A DNA stretch of 64,000 nucleotides, from positions 53,877,520-53,941,519 of the forward strand of contig NC_135615.1 of NCBI RefSeq assembly GCF_053574225.1. Direction: 5' to 3'. Each line of letters opens with the position of its first letter. Positions within the stretch are counted from its first letter, which is position 1. Positions 47,225 through 57,912 of this stretch are shown piece after piece. The notes under the pieces were generated by a model that worked only from the letters and a program-made list of their open reading frames with translations, made no database searches and had not been told where the DNA came from. This DNA comes from Canis aureus. Taxonomy: Eukaryota; Chordata; Mammalia; Carnivora; Canidae. The position numbers and the translations under genes were made by a program.

Positions 47225-47400
47225 GTCTGAAACATTAAGGTAGAAAGGCAGACCACAAACCACCTATATGAATCCCATTATAAACTACTTGTGTGTGTGT
47301 GTCTAAAACTATCTGAAGGATACACATGTAAATTAACTGCTTATTGCTGGCTGGTGAGCTTTGAGTACTTTTTTTTCCCATCTTAGTGTTTTATACCGAG
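47225..47400 (+). mobile_element. L1M 3' UTR fragment, sense
   Basis: A '(GT)n then ctaaaactatctgaaggata' block (47303-47322) followed by 'acatgtaaattaactgctta' matches the L1M 3' layout '...gtctggaaggatatacacc...'. Diverged. Confidence 0.5.
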
Positions 47401-48265
47401 TGCAGAGGATGGCATTTTCTTATAGTCAAAGGAGGGGAAAAGAAACATCATTTAAAGTCATGAGGTATTTGCGTTTCCAGGCGTATGTTACAGATGAAGC
47501 TTCCTTTGGTCTTCCTCCTAAAGACTCAGCTGTAAATTACGTGCATTGGTTTCAGCTTTCCTTGATAACCAGTATCAGGCCCTTTCGGGCTTCTTCCTTG
47601 CCATGACTGCACTCAAGGGTGTTTGCTAATGGTAATGTCTTCTTACCTCCTCACTACGCACACTAGGATCTCGGCTGGAGCTCAGTTAAGTCTGTTCTAG
47701 ATTTGATACTCTGATCGACTTTAGTTCCGTTACTTTTGTTTTGAGGGAAGAGGAGATACCAAATACGCTGGTTACTGGCCTCATGAGCGGGAAGGGATGC
47801 CCGGGTCCTTTTCTTCCCCCAGTGCTCCAGCTCTGTCAGCATATATTGTGATTCTATTTTTATGCTACATATCATCTATCTCTGTTCTAAGAATAGCCCA
47901 AAATACTGTGAATTAATCCCCTTCTTTCTCAATTGCCTACAGTTCATATTGATGAGAAAATTGGGAGCTGGGGACCTAAGAATCGGTCTCTGCCCCTTCA
48001 AGGTTTCAGAGAGGTTTAGAAATAGCACAGCAATAGGCATTGTATGGGTCACATGCTTTTGGAATTTACAGAAAGTGCTTGTTGGATGAATAAAGAAGAA
48101 GCAGTGATGTGCCTGGTATTTTGTTTTTTTTTTTTGTTTTTTTTTTTGTTTTTTTTCCAGCCTTACCCACCGTTCCTCCCACTTAGCTCTAGCCACATTA
48201 GCATCACACTTGCGTCCGCAAACATTGGCCATGGTTTGTGCTCTCACTTAAACAGTGAGATTCCC
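47401..48265. other. Unique sequence, no gene seen
   Basis: It contains a T-rich tract with regular G interruptions at 48121-48158 (T12 G T11 G T8 pattern). No gene recognised. Confidence 0.45.
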
Positions 48266-48269
48266 TAGG

Positions 48270-48393
48270 CCTGGAATTTCCCTTTTTCTGTTTTCCAGGC
48301 AAATTGCTACCTACCCTTTATAATTTGGATCAGGTGTCTGCTCCTTCAGGAAACTCTTCCAAACAGCCTATTCCCAGGCAAGTTGGCTTGAGG
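48270..48393 (+). mobile_element. L2, sense, left piece
   Basis: 'aatttggatcaggtgtctgc' (48322-48341) and 'tccttcaggaaactcttcc' (48342-48360) encode the decayed L2 C-terminus (CHLLR-EAF-like block). It is interrupted at about 48393 and appears to resume near 48690. Confidence 0.62.
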
Positions 48394-48394
48394 T

Positions 48395-48600
48395 ATCCAT
48401 TCATGCAACAAGCATTTTCTGAACATCTATAGCTTATCTGTCACTGTGCAAACTGTGGAGGGACAGTAGTGAAAAAGAAAGGCTGCTTCCTGTCCTCAGG
48501 GTTCTCAGCTCCTAATGAGTGAGACTGGCTGTAAACAAAACACACAAGCCAGTGAGTGAAGTAGACGTGATCATTAATTAGTGATGATGAAAATAAGCCT
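48395..48600 (-). mobile_element. L2 3' end, antisense, nested in sense L2
   Basis: 'ttcatgcaacaagcattttc' (48400-48419), 'tgtcctcagggttctcagct' (48492-48511) and 'gtaaacaaaacacacaagc' form a reversed L2 3' end, opposite to both flanking L2 pieces. Confidence 0.68.
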
Positions 48601-48689
48601 GACATTCAGAAAGGACCCGAGATGGTGATAGAGGAGGGTACAGTCCTGCACAGAGCCAGGAGAGCATGTTTTTGGAAGGGAGAAGCCTC

Positions 48690-48930
48690 CATCAAGGCAT
48701 CTTCTTGCTCTTACAGTACCCAGTGTTGCTCCATAAGTAAGCTTTTACCTCTTCTACTCTTAAGTATCTGCTTAGAGGTCTCCTCTCAGACTGAACCCTG
48801 AGCTCCCTATGGAGGGAGACAACATCCTTCATCTTAAAGCTTCCACTGCTTGGAGCTTGACACGTTGTCATGCTCAGTGAATACTTGCTGAGTGAAGGGT
48901 TGGATGGATAAATGGATGGACGAAGGGAGA
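48690..48930 (+). mobile_element. L2, sense, right piece to 3' end
   Basis: 'ccctgagctccctatggagg' (48796-48815), then 'cttgacacgttgtcatgctc' and 'agtgaatacttgctgagtga' (48877-48896), ending TGGATGGATAAATGGATGG, is the L2 3' UTR and its short tandem tail. Confidence 0.68.
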
Positions 48931-48934
48931 GGCA

Positions 48935-50660
48935 AAGAGGGAATGTGGAGATTTTTGAGTGACTTTACAGACTGTCATGAGCATACTAAGACGGTGGGCA
49001 CATGAGTTGTGTCTTTCCACAACGTCAGCTTTATTCAATCATAAAGGAAAGTTAAATCACAATTATAAAGGAGATTCAGGATTCCAAACTCAGTGACATT
49101 TCACCATGTGATGCAACTTGGCTTCTTTACACAGCACACAGAGCAGGACAGAAGACAAGCCACACAAGAAATGAGATAACACCAGGGGGCAGGAAGTTAA
49201 TGAACTTGGAAGTTGGTCCTTGGACGAGTAGTTGAGATAAGGCCTCAGGCTGGTCCGGGTCACTCTGGGCACTTACTGCTTCTTGTTCCAGCAGGGAAGG
49301 ATCTCGGTTCTCAGATCAGTCAGGCAGAGCTTTCAGAAGCAGTTGCCTTTTTAAAGTGGTCCTACCTAGGGGGGGGTCAGACAGTTTTCTACCAAAATCC
49401 TTCCCTTTTTAAAGGGCTACACTTGGTTTTGGGTCCCAGTGGACCTCCTCTGGTTCTGCTTGTGGTGAGTTCTGGGGTGTTGGCTGACCTTGGTCCCTGT
49501 GATATCTCCTGGCTCCAGTATCTTATATGCTTGCATCACTGCTTGACACAGGCTCGGGCTTGACATGAGAGACTCCATTTTTCTCTGTACACAAAATGAT
49601 GTTTCAGTTGTTTGGGGGGAGGGGAAAGCATTTTTTTTCTTTCAGAATGTATACGCTGAGGAAAGGCACCTTGGGCAGAGGCAAAAGAATTTATAAGGGT
49701 AAAGGGAATTTAAATACATACTGGCTAGAGGAAACAACAAATACCTGTCTAATGAAGAGATAAGAGGAAGTGGTAGATGAGGCAAAATTAGAGACCGACA
49801 AGAAGGTTGGCCTCATCAGGTATGACTTTGTGTTACTTATGGCAGGTGCTGCTGAACCTGCTAGGTACTTCGATCATTGTGTACACCGAGGTACCCCAAC
49901 CTGCTGAGCCCCCCACATCGTAGTGGCTTCAGAGGATTGAAGTTCTTTTCTGGTTGATGAAGGCAGGTGTTCATGACATTGTCTTTCTAGAAGCGACTCA
50001 AGGACCAATTCCCTCCTCATGTGGCCCTTCTAAGCCACACATATTCAGAGTCATATGCCTCCATCCAGCCAAAGTGGGAAGGGCGAGCGCCAGAGCATGG
50101 CAGGGTGATGAGGTCAGCCTCGAACACCGTCTACGGCGAGAACACAGTCACAGGTCACACCTCACTGCGAGGAAGACTAGGAAGTATAGCCTGGCTGTGT
50201 CCCTGGAGAAAGGGGAGGGAGGTTTGATGAGTACCTAGCCAGTCTCTGCTGCATTTGTCAGGGGCAGAGTGTGCTTATCCTGGACCCGGTGACGAGTGTG
50301 TTCACTTTCTTCTCCTTGGCCTTCTGGCTAGGGAGACATACTGCACCTTCAGGAAATCAGTCTAACACACAGTTCCTTGTGGAAGTTTTACAAATAGTTA
50401 AATTTGACGCTGTCACTCCTGCAGTGCACCACCGTTTTGCATAGGAGCACATGGTTCCATGAATACCAACAAGGAGTTGAAAGTCTAAACACTCAAGTAC
50501 TGGCAATCCATATAATCCTTATTATAATAATAGGTAACAATACCAGTAATCCTTAAGTGTAAGGGCTGCTTTCTCACACATTTTCCCACTTAGGCAGAAA
50601 TAAATCAATCAGGCTGTTTATCCAATAATTCTGGGGGGTAGATATATTCTTTAACTATTT
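48935..50660. other. Unique sequence, no gene seen
   Basis: No mobile element recognised over 1.7 kb. It contains a strong CTCF-like site (49179-49192). A plus-strand frame of 116 codons (49213-49563) resembles nothing I know. Confidence 0.45.
49179..49192 (+). promoter_or_regulatory. CTCF-like motif
   Basis: ACACCAGGGGGCAG matches the CTCF core CCASYAGRKGGCRS at 13 of 14 positions. It is in unique sequence, not in a SINE. Occupancy cannot be judged from sequence. Confidence 0.4.
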
Positions 50661-50676
50661 TGAAATTATTCTTAGA

Positions 50677-50850
50677 GCACCTGGGTGACTCAGTGCTTGA
50701 GCGTCTGCCTTTGGCTCAGGTCGTGATCCCAGGGTCCTGGAAACGAGTTCCACATCAGGCCTGCTTCTCCCTCTGTGTCTCTGCCTCTCTCTCTCTCTCT
50801 CTCTCTCATGAATAAATAAATACAATCTTTTAAAAATAAACTAAAAAATA
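50677..50850 (+). mobile_element. SINEC, sense
   Basis: Head gcacctgggtgactcagtgc, shortened middle (part of the GCTCC-CTGCATGG block missing), (CT)n, ATGAATAAATAAATAC and A-rich tail. Flanks aaattattcttaga/aaattatttttaaa (50663-50676 and 50851-50864). Confidence 0.93.
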
Positions 50851-50865
50851 AAATTATTTTTAAAC

Positions 50866-51549
50866 TACGTTTAGAGGAGCCATCATTTCTATTAGGCACC
50901 AGTGAGACCATATAAGAGGATATGTGATGAGAAGGCACTAGATGTGGTATTACTCCCTAGACTCATGCTTTTCTCACTTGGAAATGAAGTTTCTGCTACA
51001 TAATTTGGATCATCCGATGTTGTGTAATGCCACCTATTCACGGAATTTCATAGTAAGGTAGAAAATGTTACGCTTGATGCATGTCAGTCCTAATACTCTG
51101 CACCCCCCATACACACACTGCCTCTCCCCTCCGCCCTTCCTTTCACTGTAATCTTCTAGCTCTACCAGAAAGTAAAGGACTGAGGGGAAAGAATACATAA
51201 AATAAGAAAGTATGTTCTATTGTTAGCATGTGGCTGTTGTATCTCAAGTCCACCCTCAGTTCCCTTGTGAATAGTTATTTCTTTGGAAACTCTTCCTGGG
51301 CAGAACCTTGTCGTCATAACCCATGTTGTAGGTACTTAGTGTGGTTCTTGACTGGAAACCAGTGACACTGGAAAGCAGATGAGTGGCAAGCAGAAAACAG
51401 AACATTGAAAGGTGATAGTCTAGAATGCATAAATTGGCATTGAAATCTAGACCTTGGAAAGGTGAATCTCTAAGAAAATGGATTAGTTCTAAAAATTAGG
51501 ATATTCTCCATTTGACACTGAAATTCCTTCTCCAGTATTATGTATAGTT
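50866..51549. other. Unique sequence, no gene seen
   Basis: No repeat or gene recognised. Confidence 0.4.
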
Positions 51550-51563
51550 TGGACCTACTTTTT

Positions 51564-51591
51564 TTTTAAAGATTTTTTATTTATTCACGAA

Positions 51592-51640
<49 letters not shown>

Positions 51641-51766
51641 CAGAGACACAGGCAGAGGGAGAAGCAGGCTCCTCGCAGGAAGCCCGATGTGGGACTTGAT
51701 CCTGGGTCGCCAGGATCACACCTGGGCCAAAGGCGGCACTAAACCGCTGAGCCACTGGGGCTGCCC
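51564..51766 (-). mobile_element. Young SINEC with long pure (GA)n
   Basis: Antisense copy whose GGCGGCACTAAACCGCTGAGCC head matches the youngest canine SINE type. A pure (GA)n of about 44 bases (51594-51639) is likely length-variable between individuals. A 14-bp duplication tggacctactttt plus one base (51550-51563 and 51767-51780) flanks it. Confidence 0.96.
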
Positions 51767-51799
51767 TGGACCTACTTTTAATAAATAAGCTCACATTAG

Positions 51800-52000
51800 T
51801 TACATGTAGTTGTATATAAGTATAGAGCAGTATTTAAAATAATATCTAACAAAATGTTAACAGTGGTTTCATTTGGGTGATGAGTTTAAGGCTGGTTTGC
51901 ATTGTTGTATTTTTCAATACTTTCTAAAGGGTGTTTACAGTGAATATTTAGTTTTATAATCATGATTTTTTAAAAAAGGAAACGTCATTTAAAAATAAGG
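51800..52000 (+). mobile_element. L1M 3' end, sense
   Basis: 'aaaatgttaacagtggtttc' (51851-51870), 'atttgggtgatgagttta', 'tttcaatactttctaaaggg' (51912-51931) and an A-rich end near 52000 follow the L1M 3' UTR. Confidence 0.65.
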
Positions 52001-52409
52001 AAAAATAAAGGAACTCTGCAAGTCTGTTTCAGCTCTTTTGAGAACATGATCCTCATCTCTTCTTTCTGTACCAAAAGAAGCAGCACTAACTTAGCCCAGC
52101 CAAGAATATGTCTACCCCAAGATGCCTCTCTAGTCCCTCTTTGGACAGACATACTTCTTCCTTGGAACTCTGACTCCCATATACATCTTTTTGGAATTGG
52201 GATGTGTATTCCAGGCTCTATAAGTAAAATGTAAATTATCCGGCACTTCTCGGGCATAATTGGCACATTTAGGAATTGAACACTTCTTTGGTGGATTGTT
52301 GTAAGTTCCAAAGGCCGTTTCACTGAACCTGGGAGAGCTGCTCTGCCTGGAGGTAGACCTCTAACCTGGGTCTGAAGAGGACAGGACTTGTTGAAGGTGA
52401 TAAGCCTAT

Positions 52410-53000
52410 GTTGCTTCCTGGGTTGTTGCTTGCATAACTGACTAGTTGGTGGTGTCACTCATTGAGATCAGGTACTCTGGAAGAAGATGAGCTTTCGTGG
52501 ACCAGGTTTGTACCTAATGAACTTGAGATGTCTCTGGGAATTCAAGAGAGATGTCAAGTAGGCAGATGGATATATGAGCTGAAGTATCTAGCCTAGATCT
52601 ACAAATTTGTGCTTCACTTGCAAATGGGGACAACTTGAGGTTATTAACCCAAATGATGTCTGAGAAGAAAGTCTTGAAGAACAGAGGCGTGCCTAATACT
52701 CAGCCTAGAGAAATTCCAACATTCAGCAGCATTTAAGTAGAGAATGAGCCTGCAAAGGAGGCAGAGAAGAAGCATCCCAAGAAGCAGAAGGGAGGGAAAG
52801 TCACTTGAGTACTGGTCTCAGAAGCCAAAAGGAGAAAATGTATCAAGGAGTGTGTTGTCAAAAGTTCAAAAGCTGCTGAAAGGTTGGATAAGGAGTAAAA
52901 AATATTATTTGTATCTAGAAACAAGTAGTCGCTAGTAAGCAGAGCAACAGATGAAAAAGAAATTGGAACTGGATTGAAGAGTAAATGGGAGGGGAAAAAA
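52410..53000 (-). mobile_element. L2, antisense, reverse-transcriptase region
   Basis: 'agttggtggtgtcactcatt' (52444-52463), 'gagatgtcaagtaggcagat' (52549-52568) and 'gcctgcaaaggaggcagaga' (52749-52768). On the minus strand part of 52733-53041 reads as a decayed L2 reverse transcriptase, with LSAAFELLTTHSLI in place of the family's LSAAFDTVDH-like block. The YADD catalytic region is not intact. Confidence 0.78.
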
Positions 53001-53931
53001 GAGTCTGAAACAAGGCAGCTTTTTCTGGTGCTCTGCGACAAGGAATGAGAGAGAGGGAAGAGACGACTAGAGAGGAGGAATCTAATAGTGTTTTGGTTTT
53101 TGTACTATGAATCTACATTGTACCTTTAAAAATGCTCAATATTTGGAAAGGGTATTACTGAATGTACTTTCAGTAGCAGGCTGAGCTGCACTTTTTACAG
53201 TTTTTTTGTGATGTGTGGTTCTCCAGTGGCAGAGGCCGATGTGGAGGTTCTTCTCTGGTAGAGCTACCAGTTATTGTTACCTGCAGCGAATAGGCTACTG
53301 GTGTGGACCAGGTTTACGGACCCGTTGGACGTTAACCAGTATTTTATCTGACCCCTGAGTATTACCCCAGTGTGTCTTTGTTTATTTGACCTAGGTAACC
53401 TTTTGAGTGCTCTTCGGGGCAGCATTAACATCTTATGGTTCCTCCTTTAACTTATGGGTTAAATAGAGTGGGATCTGTTTGTTTTACATGTGCTACTGAC
53501 TCATGACTTTTACCTTTTTGAAAATTATACATGAATAGTTATGAGGTCGATGAAAAGAGGAGAACTGAGAGCAGACAAGCATCCGCGTTATGAAGATGGA
53601 AGGAATAGACTTAGAAAAACGTAGGCGGAGCCATAGAAAGGAAGTGAAGAATGTACAAGCAGAGCTCAGAAAATCCAAGGAGCTAGGTGACCTTCCCAAA
53701 CACAAAGCCAATCATTAGGTATTGAGGCTTTTCACTTTGCAGCATACAGAATTTGCATTATGCATTCATTAAGAAATGTTGGGCCATACTTACTTTAACT
53801 GAATAAAGTGAAAAGGAGACTTTTACTCAAAGACTGAGTAGAGTTAGGCCCTTTCAGATGCAGTTGAGAATGGGAAAACAAATGCAATAGATTGGTTTAA
53901 TAGTAGTGTCTTTAAATTACCAAATCAATAT

Positions 53932-53949
53932 ATTGATTTCTGGGCAGAG
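53932..53949. promoter_or_regulatory. 18-bp palindrome of two ONECUT-like half-sites
   Basis: AAATCAATATATTGATTT is perfectly self-complementary. Each half (AAATCAATA) matches the ONECUT/HNF6 consensus AAATCAATA, so two sites face each other without spacer. The biological role is inferred. Confidence 0.35.
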
Positions 53950-54582
53950 TTCAACGACTCCATCGGAACATCTTGATAATTTGGGAGCCTCACCGCCTCC
54001 TAATGACCCAAGACTAATGTAGGCCATGTTGCACACAGCCCAGGAATGAAGTGGTCATTATGGAAATAGAGCAGATGTGGTTAAAGGCAGCAGCACGCCA
54101 TACCCCAAGCTCCCAAAATAAACTTGCTTACATAACATGTAAAAACCTCCCAATTACTCCCTCAGGTTCTCTTGGCAGAACAGCTGATTTCCACCAAGAG
54201 GAAATACTCCATTATCCAAGATAAGGAGCTCCACTCACTAAACAATTTTGTCACTCCTATAATTCTCTTTATGAACTTCCATCAGGAAGGGATTTTTTTG
54301 GCCCCTCTTTTCTCTACATAAATGGTAGTTATGTGAATCAAATTGGTCAGCAAACGCAAAACTCACTGACTTACCTGTTTTCCCACTGAGGGTCTGATTA
54401 GCTTGTGAACCGTTCCTCCTAAACGGTCATTCTAACATTGCTTATTTGAACTAGGTTTTATTCAGTGTTGCCCACCTCTTGCTGTTATCTTTAAATTGTA
54501 AATTCATTTGAGCCAGGGATCTGACTGTTCACAAATTTTGCCCATTATAGTGCTCTTTCAAACAGAAAGCAAAGTTCGTGGG

Positions 54583-54609
54583 TTTTTTTTTTTTTTTTTT
54601 TTTTTTTTT
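54583..54609. repeat. T27 homopolymer
   Basis: Uninterrupted run of 27 T followed by a GAT/AATGATGATGATGAAG stretch. No flanking direct repeat and no SINE body, so I do not call it a retrotransposon tail. Confidence 0.9.
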
Positions 54610-55329
54610 GATAATGAGAATAATGATGATGATGAAGACAAGAAGTTACAAATACACTTGGGGAATGTTCTGATCTAGCCCGGGGCAGGAAGACTGTTCA
54701 TTATCATGGCTGGTGACGTGACACAGTCTTGGAAGCAACATCAGATACAATTGATGGATCTTGGCTCTGTTAACCCTAGAAGACAGGCTCTTCCTGATTC
54801 TAAACTTCTATGCATTGCAAATGACTAGTTAGCCTAGAAATGCGGTTACAGTGTTTGACTCATTTTTTTTTGAAAAAAGTACTTTCTCATTGGCTTTTCT
54901 TTTTCTCTGTGTAAAATCCAGATTCCCTTAGCATGCATTATCATTTGCTCCTAGGATCTGCAGTGAGCATAAGGAAGTCAGCTGTTGGATTGTTGCTACG
55001 TTGTACTAAGGAGAAAAGCCATGGTGAACACCTCATGCTGGAGCCAGAACCATATACCCATCACCCCATACCTAGAGAGCGGCGAGAGAGGGGAGGAAAT
55101 ACATTAGTAGGAACAAGTATTCCCCCAAGGGTGTGCGAAACCACAGGCAGGAAATAGGGAGTCCAGACATTTTTATTTGCTGCAGAGGAAGTGGCTCCCA
55201 TCAGTCCATCATCTTTTGCCAGAAGGAGCTCCAATTATCTTCTATTCCTGGGGCAGCGCAGGATGGGATGAGGCCTAAGGAGATTGCTGAAGGGGTCATT
55301 TGCACAGGTCCAAAGCCCCCGGGTGATAA

Positions 55330-55437
55330 TAACGTTAACCATCATTTATGAATATTTGATGTGTGCCAGTCCCTGAGCAGCATGCTCTCTGCACACTCTC
55401 TAAGTTAATCCTTATAATACCCTTTAGGAGGTAGGTC
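55330..55437 (-). mobile_element. MIR, antisense, left piece
   Basis: 'gatgtgtgccagtccctgag' (55359-55378) and 'taagttaatccttataatac' (55401-55420), then 'aggaggtaggt', are reversed MIR. The element stops at about 55437 and its core resumes near 55753. Confidence 0.7.
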
Positions 55438-55752
55438 AAATTTTTAAAAATAATTTATTGGTTTACTTTGTCTCTACTAAACACAGGAGACATTCCTTTT
55501 TTTAAGTATTTCACTCCATTACAAACTATGTAAATGCCTTTTCTCCCTCCTCTCACAAAAATACAGTAATTTGCTTTAAAACAACGATAAGCAAGTCTTC
55601 AGGTTTTCTGACACTGGAATTACGTATTCCTCAGTGATTATGGTTTGTAAATCACTGACAGTCGGCTGAAGGCTGAGGCTCAAAAGGTCTTCTGCTTAAA
55701 AGTGCTAACAAGCTGTGGAACCTGCTCCTCTCTATATCCTAACATGCAGATG

Positions 55753-55875
55753 GCTTTTTTACAGACTTGGAAACTGAGGCCTAGAAACATTACGTGACAT
55801 GCTTTGATCACACTGCTGGCAGTTGCTGAAGTGCAGTGTGCCTCCCAGACCTGTGTGATCCCACAGCCTTGCCCT
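55753..55875 (-). mobile_element. MIR, antisense, right piece
   Basis: 'ttacagacttggaaactgag' (55759-55778) followed by 'gatcacactgctggcagttg' (55806-55825) continues the MIR interrupted at 55437. The intervening ~315 bp is not MIR. Confidence 0.68.
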
Positions 55876-56420
55876 TAGTCGTGATGTTGCGTTAGTCACG
55901 TAGAAAATTAACAGTGAGACCTCTCATCCACCTTTGACAGAACACGCATATCTCCTTGATAATCCACCCGGGACTGGAGCCTCCAGGAAGGGAGCAGCCC
56001 TGGACACATCTACCAGCAGAGCATGTGCATTCTTACCAGCCATTTGTACCCCAAAGACTCGAAGCTATAGGCTAAACATGCTTCCTTTTCAGGATGGCCA
56101 ATTATACTTAAAGGGCTGGAAGAGAAATTATAACTTAATAGAAGACAATTAGAGTATGGGATTAATTGCAACACCATTATTCATTTTAAGGTAAAATACA
56201 AAACCTTTAAAGGATTGTATTGGATTGTATTGGATTAAACAACATTATGCTCTAGGACCAGAAGCTGTAGATCCCACCCCCAACCCAGCTGCCACTGCTG
56301 CCACCACCACCAGAGTTCCAGTTCTTTCTCTCCTCTGTCTGTAGAAGGACTTCAAAGCAAAAGTGCTGGAGGAACTGGTTTGGTGGACTCAGTATATTGC
56401 TGGGAACTGGAGTCCGAGCC
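55876..56420. other. Unique sequence, no gene seen
   Basis: Includes a small tandem of GGATTGTATT units (about 56212-56235). No gene recognised. Confidence 0.4.
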
Positions 56421-56424
56421 TCCT

Positions 56425-56600
56425 ACCCTACTGGTACTACTAATGTGCTATTCACCTAGTGTTGGTCAAGCTCCTTAGCCTCTCTGAACTCCCATTTGCT
56501 TATCGCTAAAATGGGAATGACCATGTCAACTTCTCAGAGTCGTTAGTATTAAAACAAAGGTAGAGTGTCTAGCATAGTTCCTGACATCATAAGTAGTCGA
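56425..56600 (+). mobile_element. MIR, sense
   Basis: 'gtgttggtcaagctccttag' (56460-56479), 'cctctctgaactcccatttg' (56480-56499), 'gctaaaatgggaatgaccat' (56505-56524) are the MIR core. Confidence 0.72.
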
Positions 56601-57898
56601 TAGACTCCTTCCCATCCTTCCCGGAAACCCATCACCCTCAAACAGAATCCATCCTCTTGGCATCAAAGAGGCTCCCACTTGGCACGGAGGCTTCTCGATC
56701 CTCTCCTTAGATCACCCCCGACGAGATTCACTTAATGGATCTTGCTAGAGAGTAGCTCATGTCACTTTCAAGCTCGCTCTCTCTCTTCCCTGCTCACTTG
56801 TGTCTCTACCAAGATTTTCTCACTGGAAAGCTGGCCTTCCCCCCACCTGTGACACCTGCATACTGGCTGCGCTCCGGAGCATGCCTTGGTTGGCCGGCTC
56901 CTCTCTTACTGTCAGCAGGAATCCCCAGGCAAAAGGCCTCTCAGGCACCTGAGTGGAAGTACGAGGACACCTAAGGCTGCCGCCGGGATGGGGTGCTACT
57001 GGAAAGAGGACCTTTTCATTTTCGTGGTGATTTGTAAATGTGTACAAGTTGGGGAACGACCTCGCTCTGGATGCTAGAAGCCCCACTCTTTTTGGAGCCA
57101 CTGTAGGCTGTTCAGTGTAATTTCCTAGAGGCTTCCACTTTCTGATTCGGGGTAGGCGGATCTGTTGGCCATTGTCAGGAGTGTCGAAGGGGGTTTTTGC
57201 AAACACGGAAACACACCTCATTAGCAGGTGCCTCTAAAATTGCATCCAGATGCTGTGAGCTCCCCTTACACTGAGAGATGTGGCGAAGGAAACCCATGGC
57301 CAGGGGGACCCTGGGCTGTGCTCCCGTCTCGCAGCTGATAGTGCCCCTCTCTCTGAATCCCGAGGGACAACTCCTTGGGGTGGGGTTACAGGGCTGGGGA
57401 GTTTAAAACGCAGAACAAAACAAACATATTGTTATGATAATGGGATGTGAAAGGAAGGAGGGGAGCTGTCAGGAGCCCTTTGGGAGTCACTTGACAGCAT
57501 TGTTACATATGATACTTAGGGAGAGCATTTCCTTTTTGCTCAAGAATCAGCCAGTTCCCCAGGTGGGGACTGGGTAAGGTTTCCCAGCCAGCACCTTTTT
57601 GACCTGACGAGGAAGCAAATAACAATGGATGTCTTTTTGTTTCTTCTCTTCCGACAACCACCTAGCTCACGGCCTGATCGGACTACCTCCTCTTTGTTCT
57701 CCCTGGAGCGCAGGGTCAGCACCCTTTGGATGTGGTAGTAAAGATCTGTCCTCGGTGTCCACACCTGGAACTGGCACAGCTTTTAGTTCCTTTATGCTTG
57801 TGCTCCTGAAGTCTTCTTCCCATGGTTTCATGAGCCGCAGCGTCAGGACAGCCCAGCGGGAAGAGCTGATGCTGGGGCTGTCCTTCTCTTCACTTCAC

Positions 57899-57912
57899 CC
57901 ACCAGGTGGGAG
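57899..57912 (+). promoter_or_regulatory. CTCF-like motif
   Basis: CCACCAGGTGGGAG agrees with the CTCF core at 13 of 14 positions (G in place of the expected C near the end). The site is partly palindromic, so E-box or zinc-finger alternatives exist. Confidence 0.3.

Larger units (their letters stand above)
53001..55325. other. Repeat-poor unique block
   Basis: About 2.3 kb without a recognised mobile element. It has a perfect 18-bp palindrome (53932-53949), a consensus minus-strand splice donor (plus-strand acttacctg, 54370-54378), an ACCGTT/AACGGT inverted pair (54410-54426) and T27. No supported coding frame. Confidence 0.45.

Noticed and set aside
51985..52458. Longest open frame (157 codons, minus strand)
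   Set aside because: It starts in the A-rich end of an L1M copy and ends next to antisense L2 sequence. No domain, signal or family recognised, and no exon-like borders.
52733..53041. 102-codon open frame, minus strand
   Set aside because: It is decayed L2 reverse-transcriptase sequence, annotated as part of the L2 element.
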